Source: Sequoia sempervirens
Taxonomy: Eukaryota > Streptophyta > Pinopsida > Cupressales > Cupressaceae
DNA length: 64,000 bases
NCBI GenBank assembly: GCA_007258455.2
Contig: VDFB02270651.1
Span: forward strand, 487,920,905 to 487,984,904
Reading direction: 5' to 3'
A program made the position numbers and the translations under genes. Positions 11,025-23,299 of the stretch are shown here, one piece after another. The stretch's first letter is position 1, and each line of letters begins with the position of its first letter. A model generated the notes under the pieces. That model had not been told where the DNA came from. It saw only the letters and a program-made list of their open reading frames with translations, and did not search any database.

Positions 11025-12475
11025 CTACTAACAGGTGGCAGATCAGATGTTGTGGTTGCAACAGTTCCAGTTTTGTGTTGACGACTTTCTCGGTGCAGTT
11101 TTCTTGTGGTTTTTTGCATCAACGTTCCTCAGCTGATATGATGAATAAGAATATTTTTCAAGGTGGTGGCTATTGTAACAAATTTTGGAATATCACCAGG
11201 TGCTCCAATTGACTAGTGAAAGGTGTACTTTCTGGCCCAGTGCTTGTTTGCTCCTTCATTTTCTATAAGAAGAATTTCAAGGCCAGAAGTACGGGTTAGC
11301 AAGTTAAATATTTTTTGTTGAGTCTAGGTGAAGTTGCAGAGCAAATTGTAAAGTTTGATGGTTTTAGAGAAATTCAATTTAGGTTTTGAGTCATTCTGTA
11401 ACAAGTTTTGAGTTCATAGAGATTTACTGTTGTATAATAGTACTAGCATTTGAGTTGAAATGAAAATTTGAGCTCATGTCTCTCCATTGTACATGCATAT
11501 CTGAACTTTGAATGAAATAACTAAAGGTTATTTTATCCATCTCACTATTGTGGTGTGTATGATTCTATTTTAGCTTTAATTCAAGAAATTAATTAAAATG
11601 CTTGAATGGGATTATAGGCGGATATGTGTTGTATAAGAATTTGATAAGTAGTCCTGGGTTAGAATGCATACTGATGAAATTGTAATGCAATATTGTCAGG
11701 GATCTTATATGTGATGTATTAAATCTGTTATAAACCTCTAGATGCTTATGAATTTGACTCCTGCAATGGATATATGGAACTGATCTAAGTTGTAATTATT
11801 AGTGTAGTTCAGTATTTGTTTGTCTTTGCCTAGAGCTTGCTACAAATTGCAAATCATTGATTATCTTATACAATGGATTGTGTTTAGTTATCTCATGCTC
11901 CAGATAGTTGATATTGTTTATGAATAGACAATTCTAGTTGATATTATTTTATCATGTTGAGCTATTAAGTGAGATCATCTACTATTGTTAATGTTGTTTA
12001 TAATAATGGTGTAGAGGTTGTAAACACATTAAGGGATCACCCTCTTGGGTCTTGCAGAGCTCGAAGTGTAGGAGGCCTTTAAAGTCCTCGTCAGTTGGTC
12101 CAGGTCCTTCAAGCTACCTTCAATTAGAATTGGCAATTCCATAGGTAGATTAGAAGACAAACCTGGTTACATTGTAAAAAGAACCAACATACACGTCAAC
12201 CACTGAACAACCACATCTACAACTAACTTTTTAATCTTTTATGATCACATGAAACATAAAACACACTAATTTCAAGGTTGTTAACATCGCTATTGAAATG
12301 TTTTGATTTTTTGACCTTTAAAACATTAAAAAGTACATCATTAAATTAATTATGTAATGGCATAAAAATTAAAAACATCATGAATTAATTATCTAACCAC
12401 ATAAGTCAAATATAATTCTATCAAGAAATTAATATCAAATAGATAATATAATCACATAACTTATACATTTCAATG
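11025..12475. other. No gene recognised; 3' flank of the decayed ORF and the CACTA left flank
   Basis: AT-rich single-copy-looking DNA. No ORF of note, and no CACTA terminal motif could be placed with confidence. The left end of the transposon that follows should lie somewhere in here. Confidence 0.4.
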
Positions 12476-13030
12476 TCATTGATCTTCTTGTTCATCCAAC
12501 TCTTTGTTTGTATCATCTAATCCAGATTCGACATTGTAAGGATTGGTCATATAATCATCATCATCATCGATATCAATTTTGATAATGTCATCATCCACAT
12601 GGATATCATCTTCATGAACATTAACCCCTACATCATCATGATCTAGTTCCTCCTCTTCGACATCTTCGTTAGGGACATCATCAACTAACTGTTGATCCTT
12701 ATCATCATCTATATCATCTTCTAGTTCTTCAGTATCTTCTTCTTCCACCACATTATACTTTACTGGCCTTCCTCTTGGATCATGTCTAACAACAAATGAC
12801 CAACCTGATTTACCTGGAACCTCTAAGTAAAATACCTGTTCACATTGGCTTGGAAGAACATAGGGCTCATTTCCAGCTCGCTCGATCAACCTTGTCTTAA
12901 CCATGGTAAATTCATTATCATGTTGAACAACAGTTCTCTCAGGATCATTTTCATTCAATCATAGTCTGTACCATAGGACAACAAACATAATTAATCTGAA
13001 GGACTTAAAGTCACACTCAAGTATATCATC
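12476..13030 (-). pseudogene. CACTA transposase C-terminal DUF4216-like block
   Basis: The open frame 12958-12476 contains FTMVKTRLIERAG, LPSQCEQVFYLEVPGK and GWSFVVRHDPRGRPVKYNV, the signature of the domain of unknown function found C-terminal in plant CACTA proteins, followed by a very acidic Asp/Glu tail of about 80 residues. Upstream in the same sense (about 13030-12960), ILECDFKSFRL and a CWY-like VVLWYRL precede it with an in-frame stop, so the true domain began before the first Met of the open frame. The acidic tail is intact to a natural stop at 12476. Confidence 0.85.
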
Positions 13031-13662
13031 CAAAATCCCATAGTATCAATTTTCTGAAACTTTTGGATGTATGTCGCTTCTAGATGAAACATTAGTCACC
13101 TAAAAGACTACAGTTATACTAGAATCACAAGTTTTCTTCATATCATCCAACATTTTGATTTGAAATTTATGACTATTGCACCACATAGCCTTGTGGTGTT
13201 TCACCTGCAATATGTCAAACATGTAAAAATTATTGCAATATTATCAGTTGATAAACATATTTATTCTTGGCCGAATGTATGCAAAGAAAACAATCTCAAC
13301 ATATATATACATCAATATACTTGAAAATAATTAAATAATATGGGTGATTAATATATTTATATGTACCTATTTATCTCTTAAACCATATGCTAAATCAATT
13401 TCCCTTTGTGTAACATTGGAATCTCCATTACGATGAGCTTCTTTAACCAATGAAGTCACACCTTCCCATGTTAATGCGCGACCAGATTGTTGATATCATT
13501 CAATCCATACCATCATCCAATCAAGATTGTTGGCGACATACAAATGTAGTGCATCCCACTCTCAACCAACTGTATCAAAAAAAATTGAAATTCACAAACG
13601 ACATATAATTAATTAAATACCACAGTATACAACCTTAATTTATAATTGATGTATATTGAAGA

Positions 13663-14110
13663 TTAAAAATTAAATAAGTACAATATACATAAAAACCATA
13701 TGTAAAATGTATTCCAATTAATCTCTATGACCATCTTATAATTACCTCTCACTTTCCTCAATCTACCTTTCCCCATCATGTACCCCCCTTCGAATTTGTT
13801 AATGGAGTTGGAATCCCAAATGCGATTTACATGGATCTTTGCTGCAAACTTAGGAAGATATTCACTAATGTACGCCATGGTCTAGTATACCATATATCCC
13901 TCCACCATAGAACCCTTAGGATGTGCTCTTTGTCTAACCAAAGCCTTCAAAAATTTCAAGTGCCTCTCAACCATCCACATTGACCTTGTGTGTACAGTTC
14001 CACACAATTCAATCTCCTCAACTTTGTGTATGAGGTAGTGTTCTTGTACATTGAAAAATGTTGAAGGTAGACACTTTTGCATTTCATACATTAGACGAGG
14101 AATTTTTCTG
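13663..14110 (-). pseudogene. CACTA transposase DUF4218-like block
   Basis: The frame 14091-13882 reads LPSTFFNVQEHYLIHKVEEI, then ELCGTVHTRSMW, MVERHLKFLKALVRQRAHP and GSMVEGYMVY. This matches the conserved pattern of the domain that follows the Tnp2 core in CACTA transposases. After a stop near 13880 a second frame (13878-13663) carries MAYISEYLPKF, a plausible continuation that is interrupted. It lies between the Tnp2 core and the DUF4216-like block, as expected. Confidence 0.85.
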
Positions 14111-14479
14111 TTTCAATAATTTATAACTTCTTTATAGATTTCTTTAGATGACAGCCATCTACAAGTGATTCAAGGCGCAAATATATTAACGATATTTAAC
14201 AAAAATATACAGTATATTACATAATAAGTAAAAAGAATGGCAATTACAAGATGTATACAATGAATTGAACAAATCTCGCTATTTAGCTCATGTATTTTCC
14301 AAGATCATATATAACTTGCTTAAGACATTGTTTTCAAAGTTGTCTAGGAGAGCTAGAGGTAGAACGTACTACAACAATTATAAAATGATCTTTTCATTAT
14401 TTTTCCAAAAGTAGTAAACACAATACACTGAAAAGTACATGCATTATACAAGTGTATATAATATACCAGAATAATTACC

Positions 14480-16290
14480 TTAATGAAGGTATGCCAATCA
14501 TGCATTTTCATCCATGACCCAAATTCACCTTTCTTTGTTATTATATTGTTTATGTTCGTAACAAATCCTATGGGAAATCAAATTTTTTGTATGACTTCTT
14601 TTATAGCATTGCTTTGTTGCTCTGTTAATAACCAAGGAAGGGAACTTATATTAATTTGGTCTCCATCGCTATTTAATTAAATGACATTTTTCATTGCATG
14701 ATTGGCTTCCTGAATGCCACTACAAATTTTGACAATTTTTTCTTTGTCATGCCTTCCATCCAATATTTTCCATAATGTTTATGTTATATTCTTTCTGATA
14801 TGCATTGTATCAAACAAATGCATAATTTGTAGCTGCTCATAGTAGGGCAATCTACTAAATTGTCTGGGATAACTTTTCAGTCCTTGTGAAAGCCGTCCAT
14901 TAATGCCTTGATGACCTTCATGAAGCATATAAGTTAAAAAAATTAACAACGACAATCATTTTCAATTACAACATGAGTAAACACAACACAATATAAAAAT
15001 ATAAATTCAAAACATATCATATATGATAGATAAACAATTTGATATGATGTATAACCTTGACGATTAATTCTATTATATTCCAACTTCCATAGGTGAGGTG
15101 ACATTCTTCGTGGTTTTGATGTAGTCTCCTCTTTCCCATTGAAAAGATGTTTTTCAGTAGTTTGATACTTATGATTTCTATAGAGGAAGTTCCTATACTC
15201 ATCAAACACCTGCTTTCCTAAACTTGTTGAATGACGAGATTTCATCTTTGGACCACAAATTGGACATGCAAATTTTCCCTTTATTTGAAGACCTGCAAGA
15301 TCATATATAATTGGATTAAATATGTCAATTTTTTTAATTATATATAATAAATAGATTATTTTAAAAACATGCATGATATCTACTTCATCAAATTAAATAT
15401 TGTTAAAGTGCAGTCAAACGTTATAACATACCACAAAATGTGTTAGCCCTAGGGCATCATGAATTGTCCATATAAGCATTGCATGGAATTGAAATTGTCT
15501 CATAACTTTAGTAACTCATCGATAAGAGGCTTGATATATACATTCATATCTTTAACTTGGTACTTACCTAGTTGAATGAACATAAACAATACATAATTAT
15601 TATAACCATTTTAATGCAATATATATAAATTAATGTACATGATTATTGAATGAAAAAAATATAAGTTATTATGCAACAAATAAGAAAAATGAGATACTAC
15701 TACGTTAAAGAAAATTGATATAAACAAATACCTGGAACAATCATTGACAACATTATGTGCTCCCTCTTTATTGACATCCATGGAGGAATGTTATTGTTGA
15801 TAACAAAAATAGGCCACACTGAGTAAATAGATCTCAGCTCTCCAAATGGATTGACATCATCCACTCCCAATGAAAGCCTGAGATTACGAGGTTCTTCTTT
15901 AAAGTGTGGCCATTTTTCTCCATGTCCCTAAATGCAAAACCATCCACAAGCATTCAAGAATGTCATCTCCACTTCTATTCCGTGCATGGTAATCCATAAA
16001 TTTGCTAAGCTTTCACACCTAAATAATCATTGCATACGTGGAATAATGGGAATATAACGAAGAACTTTGCAAGGCACCTTTTTTATTAGTTGATCTGTTT
16101 GATATCTACTAATATGACAATCCGAGCATTCTGTTGCAAATTCCTCTTGTTTATGATATATAATATGATCATTGAGACATGCATCTATTGCTTGATACTC
16201 CATTTTGATATCTTTCATAATGGCACATAAATCTTGGTATGAGCAAGGTAAAATATTTGATGGTGGTAGAAAAAATTCACCAATCAATCT
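14480..16290 (-). pseudogene. CACTA Tnp2 (Transposase_21) core, fragmented
   Basis: Legible pieces in order on the minus strand are: ATECSDCHISRYQ with KVPCKVLRYIPIIPRMQ (16287-16027); SLGVDDVNPFGELRS and IPPWMSIKREHIMLSM (about 15900-15735); MNVYIKPLIDELLKL (about 15560); GKFACPICGPKMKSRHSTSL (15374-14943 frame); YEQLQIMHLFDTMHIRKNI, LDGRHDKEKIVKIC, SLPWLLTEQQSNAIKEVIQK and KKGEFGSWMKMHDWHTFIK (about 14860-14480). These are the conserved stretches of the Tnp2 catalytic region. AT-rich gaps between them look like introns (about 100-200 bp); several stops are within exons. The element is dead but its protein sequence is unusually readable. Confidence 0.88.
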
Positions 16291-16373
16291 ACAACAAAAA
16301 ATAATTTGTTCATATAAAGAATATTAATGGTACATATTTCATCCTCTATTTACTAGTGATGAACTAACAACAA

Positions 16374-16730
16374 TTAAAATAGATGAAAAAAGATGACATA
16401 TATGACATACCTTAACATCTGTGAGATTTTTATGTTTGATAAACCATTCATAACCTTCAAGTTCAATAACAACAATACAACAAAGAGAAGAGTTGTTTGG
16501 GAGCCTTCATAAAGGGGCTTGTATGCCTTCTCAAGTACAGGTAAATCATGAACATCATCAAAGTCATCTTGATCATCATAATCAGCTCTACCACTAAATG
16601 TGTCATGGATCAATGTATTCGTACCATCATCTTCAACTGTGTTTTCTGGAGAATGATCATCTTCTTCCATAGGATCATTAACTTCATCTTCGATATTCAT
16701 AGCTCCATGTTTGTCTGCTTGCAAAACCAC
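16374..16730 (-). pseudogene. Acidic linker exon of the CACTA transposase
   Basis: A frame rich in Asp and Glu (VNDPMEEDDHSPENTVEDDG, DYDDQDDFDDVHDLPVLEKA, then KPLYEGS) lies between the N-terminal Cys domain and the Tnp2 core. The phrase LEKA..PLYEGS is typical of the linker just before the Tnp2 core in CACTA proteins. It ends in a gap that may be an intron. Confidence 0.7.
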
Positions 16731-16825
16731 ATTCTTTGGCCGTGATAATCCATATCATCTGCCCTAGGGTGCCCCACCTTTATAATAATGATAGACACAA
16801 ATAAACCATGATCATGATCAAGTGA

Positions 16826-16872
16826 TTATATATATGTATATACATATATATATACATATATATATATATATA
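16826..16872. repeat. TA/TATACA microsatellite
   Basis: A run of TATATATG and ACATATATAT units inside the CACTA relic, between its first two coding blocks. Confidence 0.9.
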
Positions 16873-16929
16873 ATGTTAAAACGATATAAATATTTACAAA
16901 TTCAATCAATATAAACACATATAATGAAC

Positions 16930-17140
16930 AACTTACCAATGGACAATAATCATGCCCCCCTTCAACGTGACCATGCTGCCTACAATTTTTCTCAGCTGTT
17001 GTGATTAAAAGTCATCTCGTCTTTAAGCCCTTGCAATTATTGCAAGGACAATAACATTTCCCATCACCCTTTCTTTTCAATCTAGCCCACAATCTATCAA
17101 GTGTCTCTTCATTTTGTTCTGGACTAATATTATCTGACAT
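16930..17140 (-). pseudogene. CACTA N-terminal transposase-associated Cys domain
   Basis: Minus-strand translation from the ATG at 17140 gives MSDNISPEQNEETLDRLWAR followed by CYCPCNNC, then after a stop a piece with RQHGHVEGGHDYCPLV. The CPC..C signature plus a short C-terminal HGH..Y motif resembles the transposase-associated domain that opens plant CACTA proteins. It is too short to appear as a long ORF. Confidence 0.7.
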
Positions 17141-19690
17141 GATTTTTCTTTACCAAGCTTGACTATTTAGATCTTCAAAAAATATCAAACTCACACTCCA
17201 ATAATTTTTATTCATAGACAGGTAACATAATCTAATAATTCTGATATTTTACACCAAAAATTTTGGCATGCAACCACCCCTGCAAAGAGAAGATAGTCTG
17301 AAGTTAATGACCCAAAAAAACACTTCAAAATGCTAATTCCAAAACTTATTAAATTTTGATTTTACTATGATTTCCAACTGTTAAGACTCATAAAATCAGA
17401 ATATTGAACTTGATCACAAAATTCCTACACCAATGGAGGTAGCGAGCTAGTAAGAGCAAGTGACCCATTCCTAAGGCGCAACGAGTCGGAATCATCATTG
17501 CTAATGTCAATACGGATTTATCCTTTTAGTTAAAGATGCAATGTGTCACTTCTTATGACGAAGTTTATATCCCTAGGGCCCTCAACATTGAGAGAGCCCT
17601 AATAAAAAAAATAGAAGCATTGGTAAGAGCATGATTAGGGTACAAACCCTAGGCCTCCGTAGAAACATAAACAATAACTATAGCGGATTAGTGAGGTTGC
17701 AATACCAAAAAGATTGAGACATTTTAGGTAATAACAAAATCTTGCAATCTAAAGATTGTAGCCAACAACAAGCACACTATGTAACTTAGTGACATTTGTA
17801 AATGCAATCTACGGTAAGAAGAATGATAGTCACTTGAGATGTGACAGTCAAAAAGAGGCTGAGCAATGACAAGATAATAAAGCTCAAACCTTGCATAGTA
17901 AAGTGGAGATTTTAACAGTGAGTTTCCTTACCCCCTTGCTAACCTTAAGGGTTTTTCAAATGCTTTTGGTAGTGTTAGACAAGGAAAATCCAATCAAGGA
18001 ATGACTGTCCAAATGAAGTAGCAATGGTAATCATAGGTTCAATGCTTCTTCTTAGCCATTAATGTATAATGGAGGTAGTGGATTGCATGTTTGAGCAGTG
18101 TTTTGAGACTCATCAAAGATGGGAGAATAGTGAATAATACCTTGTGGACTGTGAAGTAGTGTCAATAAGGTTGAGGGATCTTAAGAACTACAATACCATA
18201 AAAAAATGAGTCCCCTGTAGTAAGTACACAGTCTATAGGGCATAGTTTGATTTTATAGAAGGATGCTCATGAAAGGAATCTTCAAGTGATGGTGAGTGAG
18301 TTGTTTGAGATTGCAGCTGAGGGTGCAATACCCAGTCTTAAAGGAAGTTAGCAAAGCAATAAATGTGCAAGAAAATTAAATCATATACAACAAACAATTC
18401 ACAATGTTATCTTGCATAATGCCTTTAGTTTGAAGACAAAAATCTCATTGTATCTTCATGATGAAAGTGGTGACCTTAATGGTCAATCACTGGAAAACAT
18501 GATTTTAAAACATGTTATTGTACTTATGGAGGAAACATTTTAAGCAATGCAGTGAGTGGTGGTTTGGAACAATGGCAGGTATGAAGGACTTGCTTTATAT
18601 GCATACTATGCAGTCTAGCTTAAGACACCGTCTTAGAAGAGATTGAAGATGGATTATGAACTCAAGGTTTACCATGAAAAGGATTAAATCAAAACTAAGA
18701 TCTATTTAAAATCCATGGTCATGAAGATATTAAAGATGTCACATGCAAAACCCTAGTAGTTGGAGTAATGAATACAGTGCCAAAGAGGATAGTGTGCTGG
18801 GGCAGATTTAGGAGATCTCCACATTATCTAATTACAGGGAAATACATCATTTATTTATTTTTTTAATTAAAAGAAATCATTCTAAACCCTATATAGGATA
18901 CATTGATACTTCAAAAGCCTCTGAAGGAATTTGAGATTATGCAAATATATGTCAAGTAACATTCATGAGGTTTAGAAAATCTTGATCACTCTCTAGAATA
19001 GCCCATTAAACATGGGTTGTGCTTGAATGCACTACATAGATGATATAACACAACCACTCTGCATATCAAACTAGAGTTATAGGCTCTTTATTGTAGCAAG
19101 AGGTAATCACTCTTCGATCATGCTATAATTACATCCTAACCTGTTAAACTTGAGACAACCTGAATGCACCTAATGATGATTGACACCTACATTATACAAC
19201 CTGAATTAACTACATTATATGAGTGCCTCCATTTCTATCACAACATAGCCACATTAAACTTGGGTCACACATGAATGCATCCTGTATTTGTTATAGCACA
19301 ACTGTGCCACATGACCAATAGAGTTATGGATCACATAATTATACTCACAAGAATCTATTCCTTGGTTGTGATCTTATGCTAATTCCACACAACAAAATCT
19401 GATATGAAATTCTCAAAACCCTAAACCTCTAAAAATGAAATCTAATGAGATGTTGCTTTAAAATATGATTTTCAAACCTGGAACTACAAATCTGACTTCA
19501 CAACTGAATTCTGCAAAAAGACAATGACTACCCTCAACCTAGCGATATCTTCTTCAATTTTTTCATACTTTTCCCAAGAAAATCATCCTTAGTTCTCCAC
19601 AAACTGTCTCAAGTAGAGCAAAACATTGTCATAATAAATCAGGCATGAACTCACTTTTCTTTATGTTGGCCACAATTTGATTTTTTTCTC
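17141..19690. other. No gene recognised, 2.5 kb
   Basis: No ORF passes the length cut on either strand and no LTR ends were seen. The right end of the CACTA element should fall in the first part, but I could not identify it. The remainder looks like diverged repeat DNA. Confidence 0.45.
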
Positions 19691-19699
19691 TTTTTCATG

Positions 19700-20508
19700 T
19701 TTATGTGTTTTACACTAGTTTGGATGACCTTTTGTTTAAAACTACTTTCGAAGCTTATGGAAGCTTGTTGAAGTGTGTGTTTGGTTCGCCCTCATTCTAA
19801 TTCCACCCTAGAATGTTTTGGCGCTGACCTAATTTGAATTTGTAAATGCAAGTGGTGTGTGGCCGACTTTGGATATGTTTTGAAGTTGAAGATGGTATAA
19901 ATACAAGATGAGATATTGGTGAAAGAATTTCAAAGAGAATGCAAGTAATATAGATGTGAAACAGTGTGTATGTGATGCGCGTTCAAGCAGATTAGTGTGA
20001 AATCTAATTGTTTATTTTTTGGATGTAGTGAGCTGAAGGTGTACTCTATTATTCATGCATTCTTGCAAGTGTTTGAGTGAGTTGTTGTGGAAATATTTGT
20101 TTCATTGAGATTTTTTTTCTCTGTGTAACAAATCCCTTCTATCTTCTTTGTAATTTTGTGGTAGTGATCCCTCCGAGTGGTTAACCCTTATTGGATAGTG
20201 AGTCTTGATTTGGACATTGAGTCCTATTTTGGCAGTGAGCATTCTTTGGTAGTGAGCCTTTGTAATCAGTTTTGATATTCTCTATATTGTGAGCTAATCC
20301 TCACTGTATTTTTTCCCTTATTGGTTTTTCCACATAAATCTGGTGTTATTGTGTATGTGTGATGCTTTTCAATTTCTTCCTTTGTACTTAATGATTATTC
20401 ATATTAGCAGAGTAAAATAGTTTTGATTGATCCAATTTTCAATGAAAGTTTTAAAGGCTAAAGTTTGTGACAACTGATTCACCCCCCTCTTAGTTGTCTT
20501 GTTCAACA
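19700..20508 (+). mobile_element. Partial or solo Copia LTR, 3' end at 20508
   Basis: A TATA box (TATAAATAC, 19896-19904), a block of GTGAGC..TTTGGTAGTGAGC repeats, TTTTTCCACATAAATCTGG, and a terminus GACAACTGATTCACCCCCCT..GTTGTCTTGTTCAACA match the layout and terminal sequence of the LTRs of Copia elements A and B in this window. No Copia primer binding site follows the CA end, so it is a solo or truncated LTR. The 5' end was not located, so the start is approximate. Confidence 0.65.
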
Positions 20509-20526
20509 ATTACAATTCAAAATCCT

Positions 20527-21600
20527 AGCAAATCTAGCTTGAAGATAATCTGGGGTATGAAGGAAATACAATGCTTTTTGGAAGATTAACATGTTGCCCA
20601 AAGGCCTTCTCATAACCATCAAGAATGGACTTAATCACCTTGAATTCCTTGAAAGAGGCTTCCCCCATGATGATAGTGTCATCTAAAAATTGTTGGTGTA
20701 TAATAAGAGAGTAGAAGGAGGATGGATTGAGACCTTCTAGAGAACCCACCTCCACCACCTTCTGAATGCTTCTACCCAAGGCTTCCACCATCAAAATAAA
20801 TAGGAGAGGATAAATCGGATAGCCTTTTTGAATCCCCCTTGAACTCCAAGAGAAGGGAGAGGGGGAACCATTGACCAAGTCTAAATAGCAAGGTGTTGAA
20901 ACCAACTTCTCAATGATCTACAAAAACTTATGGAAAAATCCAAAGCAAGATAGAACCTTGAGAAGAAATCTCCAGTTGACCCTATCATATGCTTTCAAGA
21001 GATCCAACTTGAGAAAAAATCTAGCCTTTTTATTAACCAAGAGGGAATGGTAATTTCATGCATAATAAAAATGGAGTCAAGAATCTAGTGACAATGAACA
21101 AAGCCACTTTTCTGATTAGAAATTAACAGAGGAAGAACTTTTGAGGTCTAGAAGCCAAAACCTTGGAGAAAATTTTATATAGCATTACAAAGGCTAATAG
21201 GTCTAAAGTCCCTGAAGGAGTCTGCTCCAAGAACCTTAGGGATGAGGACTAAAAAGGTGGAATTGAGTTCTTCAGAAGATTTATGCATCCAAAGAATTCC
21301 TTTGTTGCATTAATCACATTAGAAGCAACAATATCCCAAAAGGCTTGGAAAAAAAGAAAGGGAAAGCCATCTAGACCAAGGGCTTTGTTCCCCTCAAAAT
21401 AGAAAACAACCACTTTAATCTCCTCGGAAAAGGGAACTGTAATAAGATTTTTATTAAGATCATCTGAAATGATGCTAGGAATAACCTCAAGATAGCTATT
21501 CTTTGAAGCTTGATCCAGACAAAGATCATCTTTCAAAAGATTAGCAAAGAAATCCCTAGTAGAATTATAGATGATTATAGTTAGACCAGATATTGACATG
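20527..21600 (-). mobile_element. LINE (L1-type) fragment with reverse transcriptase
   Basis: Frames 21599-21249 and 20905-20534 on the minus strand are two pieces of one non-LTR reverse transcriptase. The first has FSEEIKVVVFYFEGNKALGL, DGFPFLFFQAFWDIV and [12 protein letters not shown], the palm approach of plant L1 RTs. The second has NGSPSPFSWSSRGIQKGYPI, PLLFILMVEALGRSI, FLDDTIIMGEAS and DGYEKAFGQHVNLPKS. The usual FADD catalytic motif reads FLDD, and the conserved GDP of the preceding block reads GYP. About 340 bp between the frames is disrupted. Endonuclease, ORF1 and a 3' poly(A) are absent, so it is truncated at both ends. Confidence 0.88.
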
Positions 21601-21665
21601 ATTTCTTTTGTATTTTTTTAGCATATGATAATGATCTATATGATTTAGGATATATGCATGTGATG

Positions 21666-21698
<33 letters not shown>

Positions 21699-23289
21699 GT
21701 ATATGTAGCTAATGATGTATTTTTATATGATATTCATTGTACTGTTCCTAATATGTGTGTATGCAAGAGATATAGATTATGTGGATGTGTTATGCTTTAT
21801 TTTTTTATGTAATGATACATGTATGTATGGAAGTTAGTATGTTAGAAGTTAAAAAGAAAATGGTTATTGTTGACCGATGTCACATAATGTGATGTATGAT
21901 AAATGGAATGAAAGAGATAGAAATGAGATATATGGATAGAAATAGATGGATGTAAATGGATATGAAAAATGATAGATATTGTGCATTCTATTTCGTGCTA
22001 TTTTTATCATCATAGAGTGTTTTATTGTGGTAAGTAGATGTATACACACCAAGGCATGATAGGCCATGGTGGAATTGGTATCCTTTTTCTTAAAGTATTT
22101 GATATGTGGAAAGTGGATATGTGTACACCAAGTTGAGACAAACCTCAAGTGGTGACTTCGGTATTATTTGCTTGGACTTAGACACAACAAATAAGGATTT
22201 TCCTTAAATGTACTAGACATGATGGAACCTTGTTGGAATTTGCAATGGAACATGGTTTCAAAGCATGATAACCCTAATATATAAAGGTGTTTAAATGACC
22301 TTATATACATAGGGAAATTTGTTGCTAGAATCTATTCCCATACACACAAGGATCATACATGTCATAGCAATGCTTAGACATTCCACCAACATGATATATG
22401 AAAGCAATGACCTTGATCCATTCTTTCTCCTCTAAAAATTTTGAAATATCCTTGAAGAATATTGGAATAGGACAATAAGATAAATCAATCAATAAAAGAC
22501 TCAAGGACCAAATAGATCAACAACTATTAGATTTTCTTGCTAGAAAATACTTCCTGATAGTAGATAATTCCCATTATAGGAAAGATGCATCCATTAAGGC
22601 ATGATTGTTGGATAAAATGTGTAAAGTAGATTCAACAATTGATTAGTAGATTGTAGATAGTTTAGAAAGAGTCTCTTATTTGTGATTGTGTCATGAATGC
22701 TCAATTTCTTTGGGTATTGCATAGTTTTTTTGGTTAAATCTTTCACTTAGTCAATGGACAAGTCATTATTGTTAATGGAGTGAGTGCAATGTGGGTTTAT
22801 TATGGAATGTTATGAATGGGTTTTTTTAATTATAGATAGTATGAACTGATACTGTGGAATGTGTGAAATATTTTTCCTCTAATACTGACTTCAAGGATTA
22901 AATTCAAACACTAGGTCAAGGAAATGCCCCCAATTAGATATAGGATTTGTTACTAATGGAATGGATATCATGAACTTATTATGAGGTGATGTCCTAAGAA
23001 TAGGATTGATGACCTAACTATTTACCAGTATCAAGCCATGATAGGGGTGATAGTTGTATGTAAAATATTTTATTATGGGTGGAATGGATGAAAGCACTAA
23101 TATATGGTTGAAATTCGTTTCTAAATATGGCTCTTGTGAACAATTTTTCACCATTGTACTTACCTAAGGCACCACCGAAGTGGTTTTCACCATAGGGTAG
23201 ATTATTTCTCCTTACTCTTTTTGATATTTTTCTATTTTTTGATTTTTTAATTTTGTTTTTATTAGTATACTCTGAGGATCAAGCAAAGA
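21601..23289. other. No gene recognised; TA/TG microsatellite inside
   Basis: Between the LINE and the Gypsy integrase I see no coding region. A TATATA-TGTGTG microsatellite lies at 21669-21701. Around 22926 the top strand reads TGCCCCCAATT, whose complement AATTGGGGGCA resembles a Gypsy polypurine tract and would suit the minus-strand Gypsy element to the right. No LTR matching the candidate at 40.6-41.7 kb follows it. Confidence 0.45.
21669..21701. repeat. TA/TG microsatellite
   Basis: TATATATATATA directly followed by about eight TG units. Confidence 0.92.
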
Positions 23290-23299
23290 ATTTATTCAA

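Larger units (their letters stand above)
12476..17140 (-). mobile_element. CACTA (En/Spm) DNA transposon relic, transposase region
   Basis: Read on the minus strand, four blocks typical of plant CACTA transposases occur in the expected order: a transposase-associated Cys domain (about 17140-16930), the Tnp2/Transposase_21 core (about 16290-14480), a DUF4218-like block (about 14110-13880) and a DUF4216-like block (about 13030-12476). Blocks are separated by AT-rich stretches that look like introns, plus in-frame stops. The element's terminal CACTA inverted repeats and 3-bp target duplication were not found, so the extent given is that of the coding part only. Such an element encodes a DDE transposase that moves DNA by cut and paste; this copy cannot do so, given its stops. 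The family assignment is strong because several conserved motifs are legible. Confidence 0.88.

Noticed and set aside
20527..21600. LINE as a potentially active element
   Set aside because: Truncated at both ends, with an altered catalytic-region word (FLDD) and a disrupted middle.
21864..22148. 94-codon minus-strand ORF between LINE and Gypsy C
   Set aside because: The Tyr/Phe/Ser-rich translation of an AT-rich strand has no conserved words.
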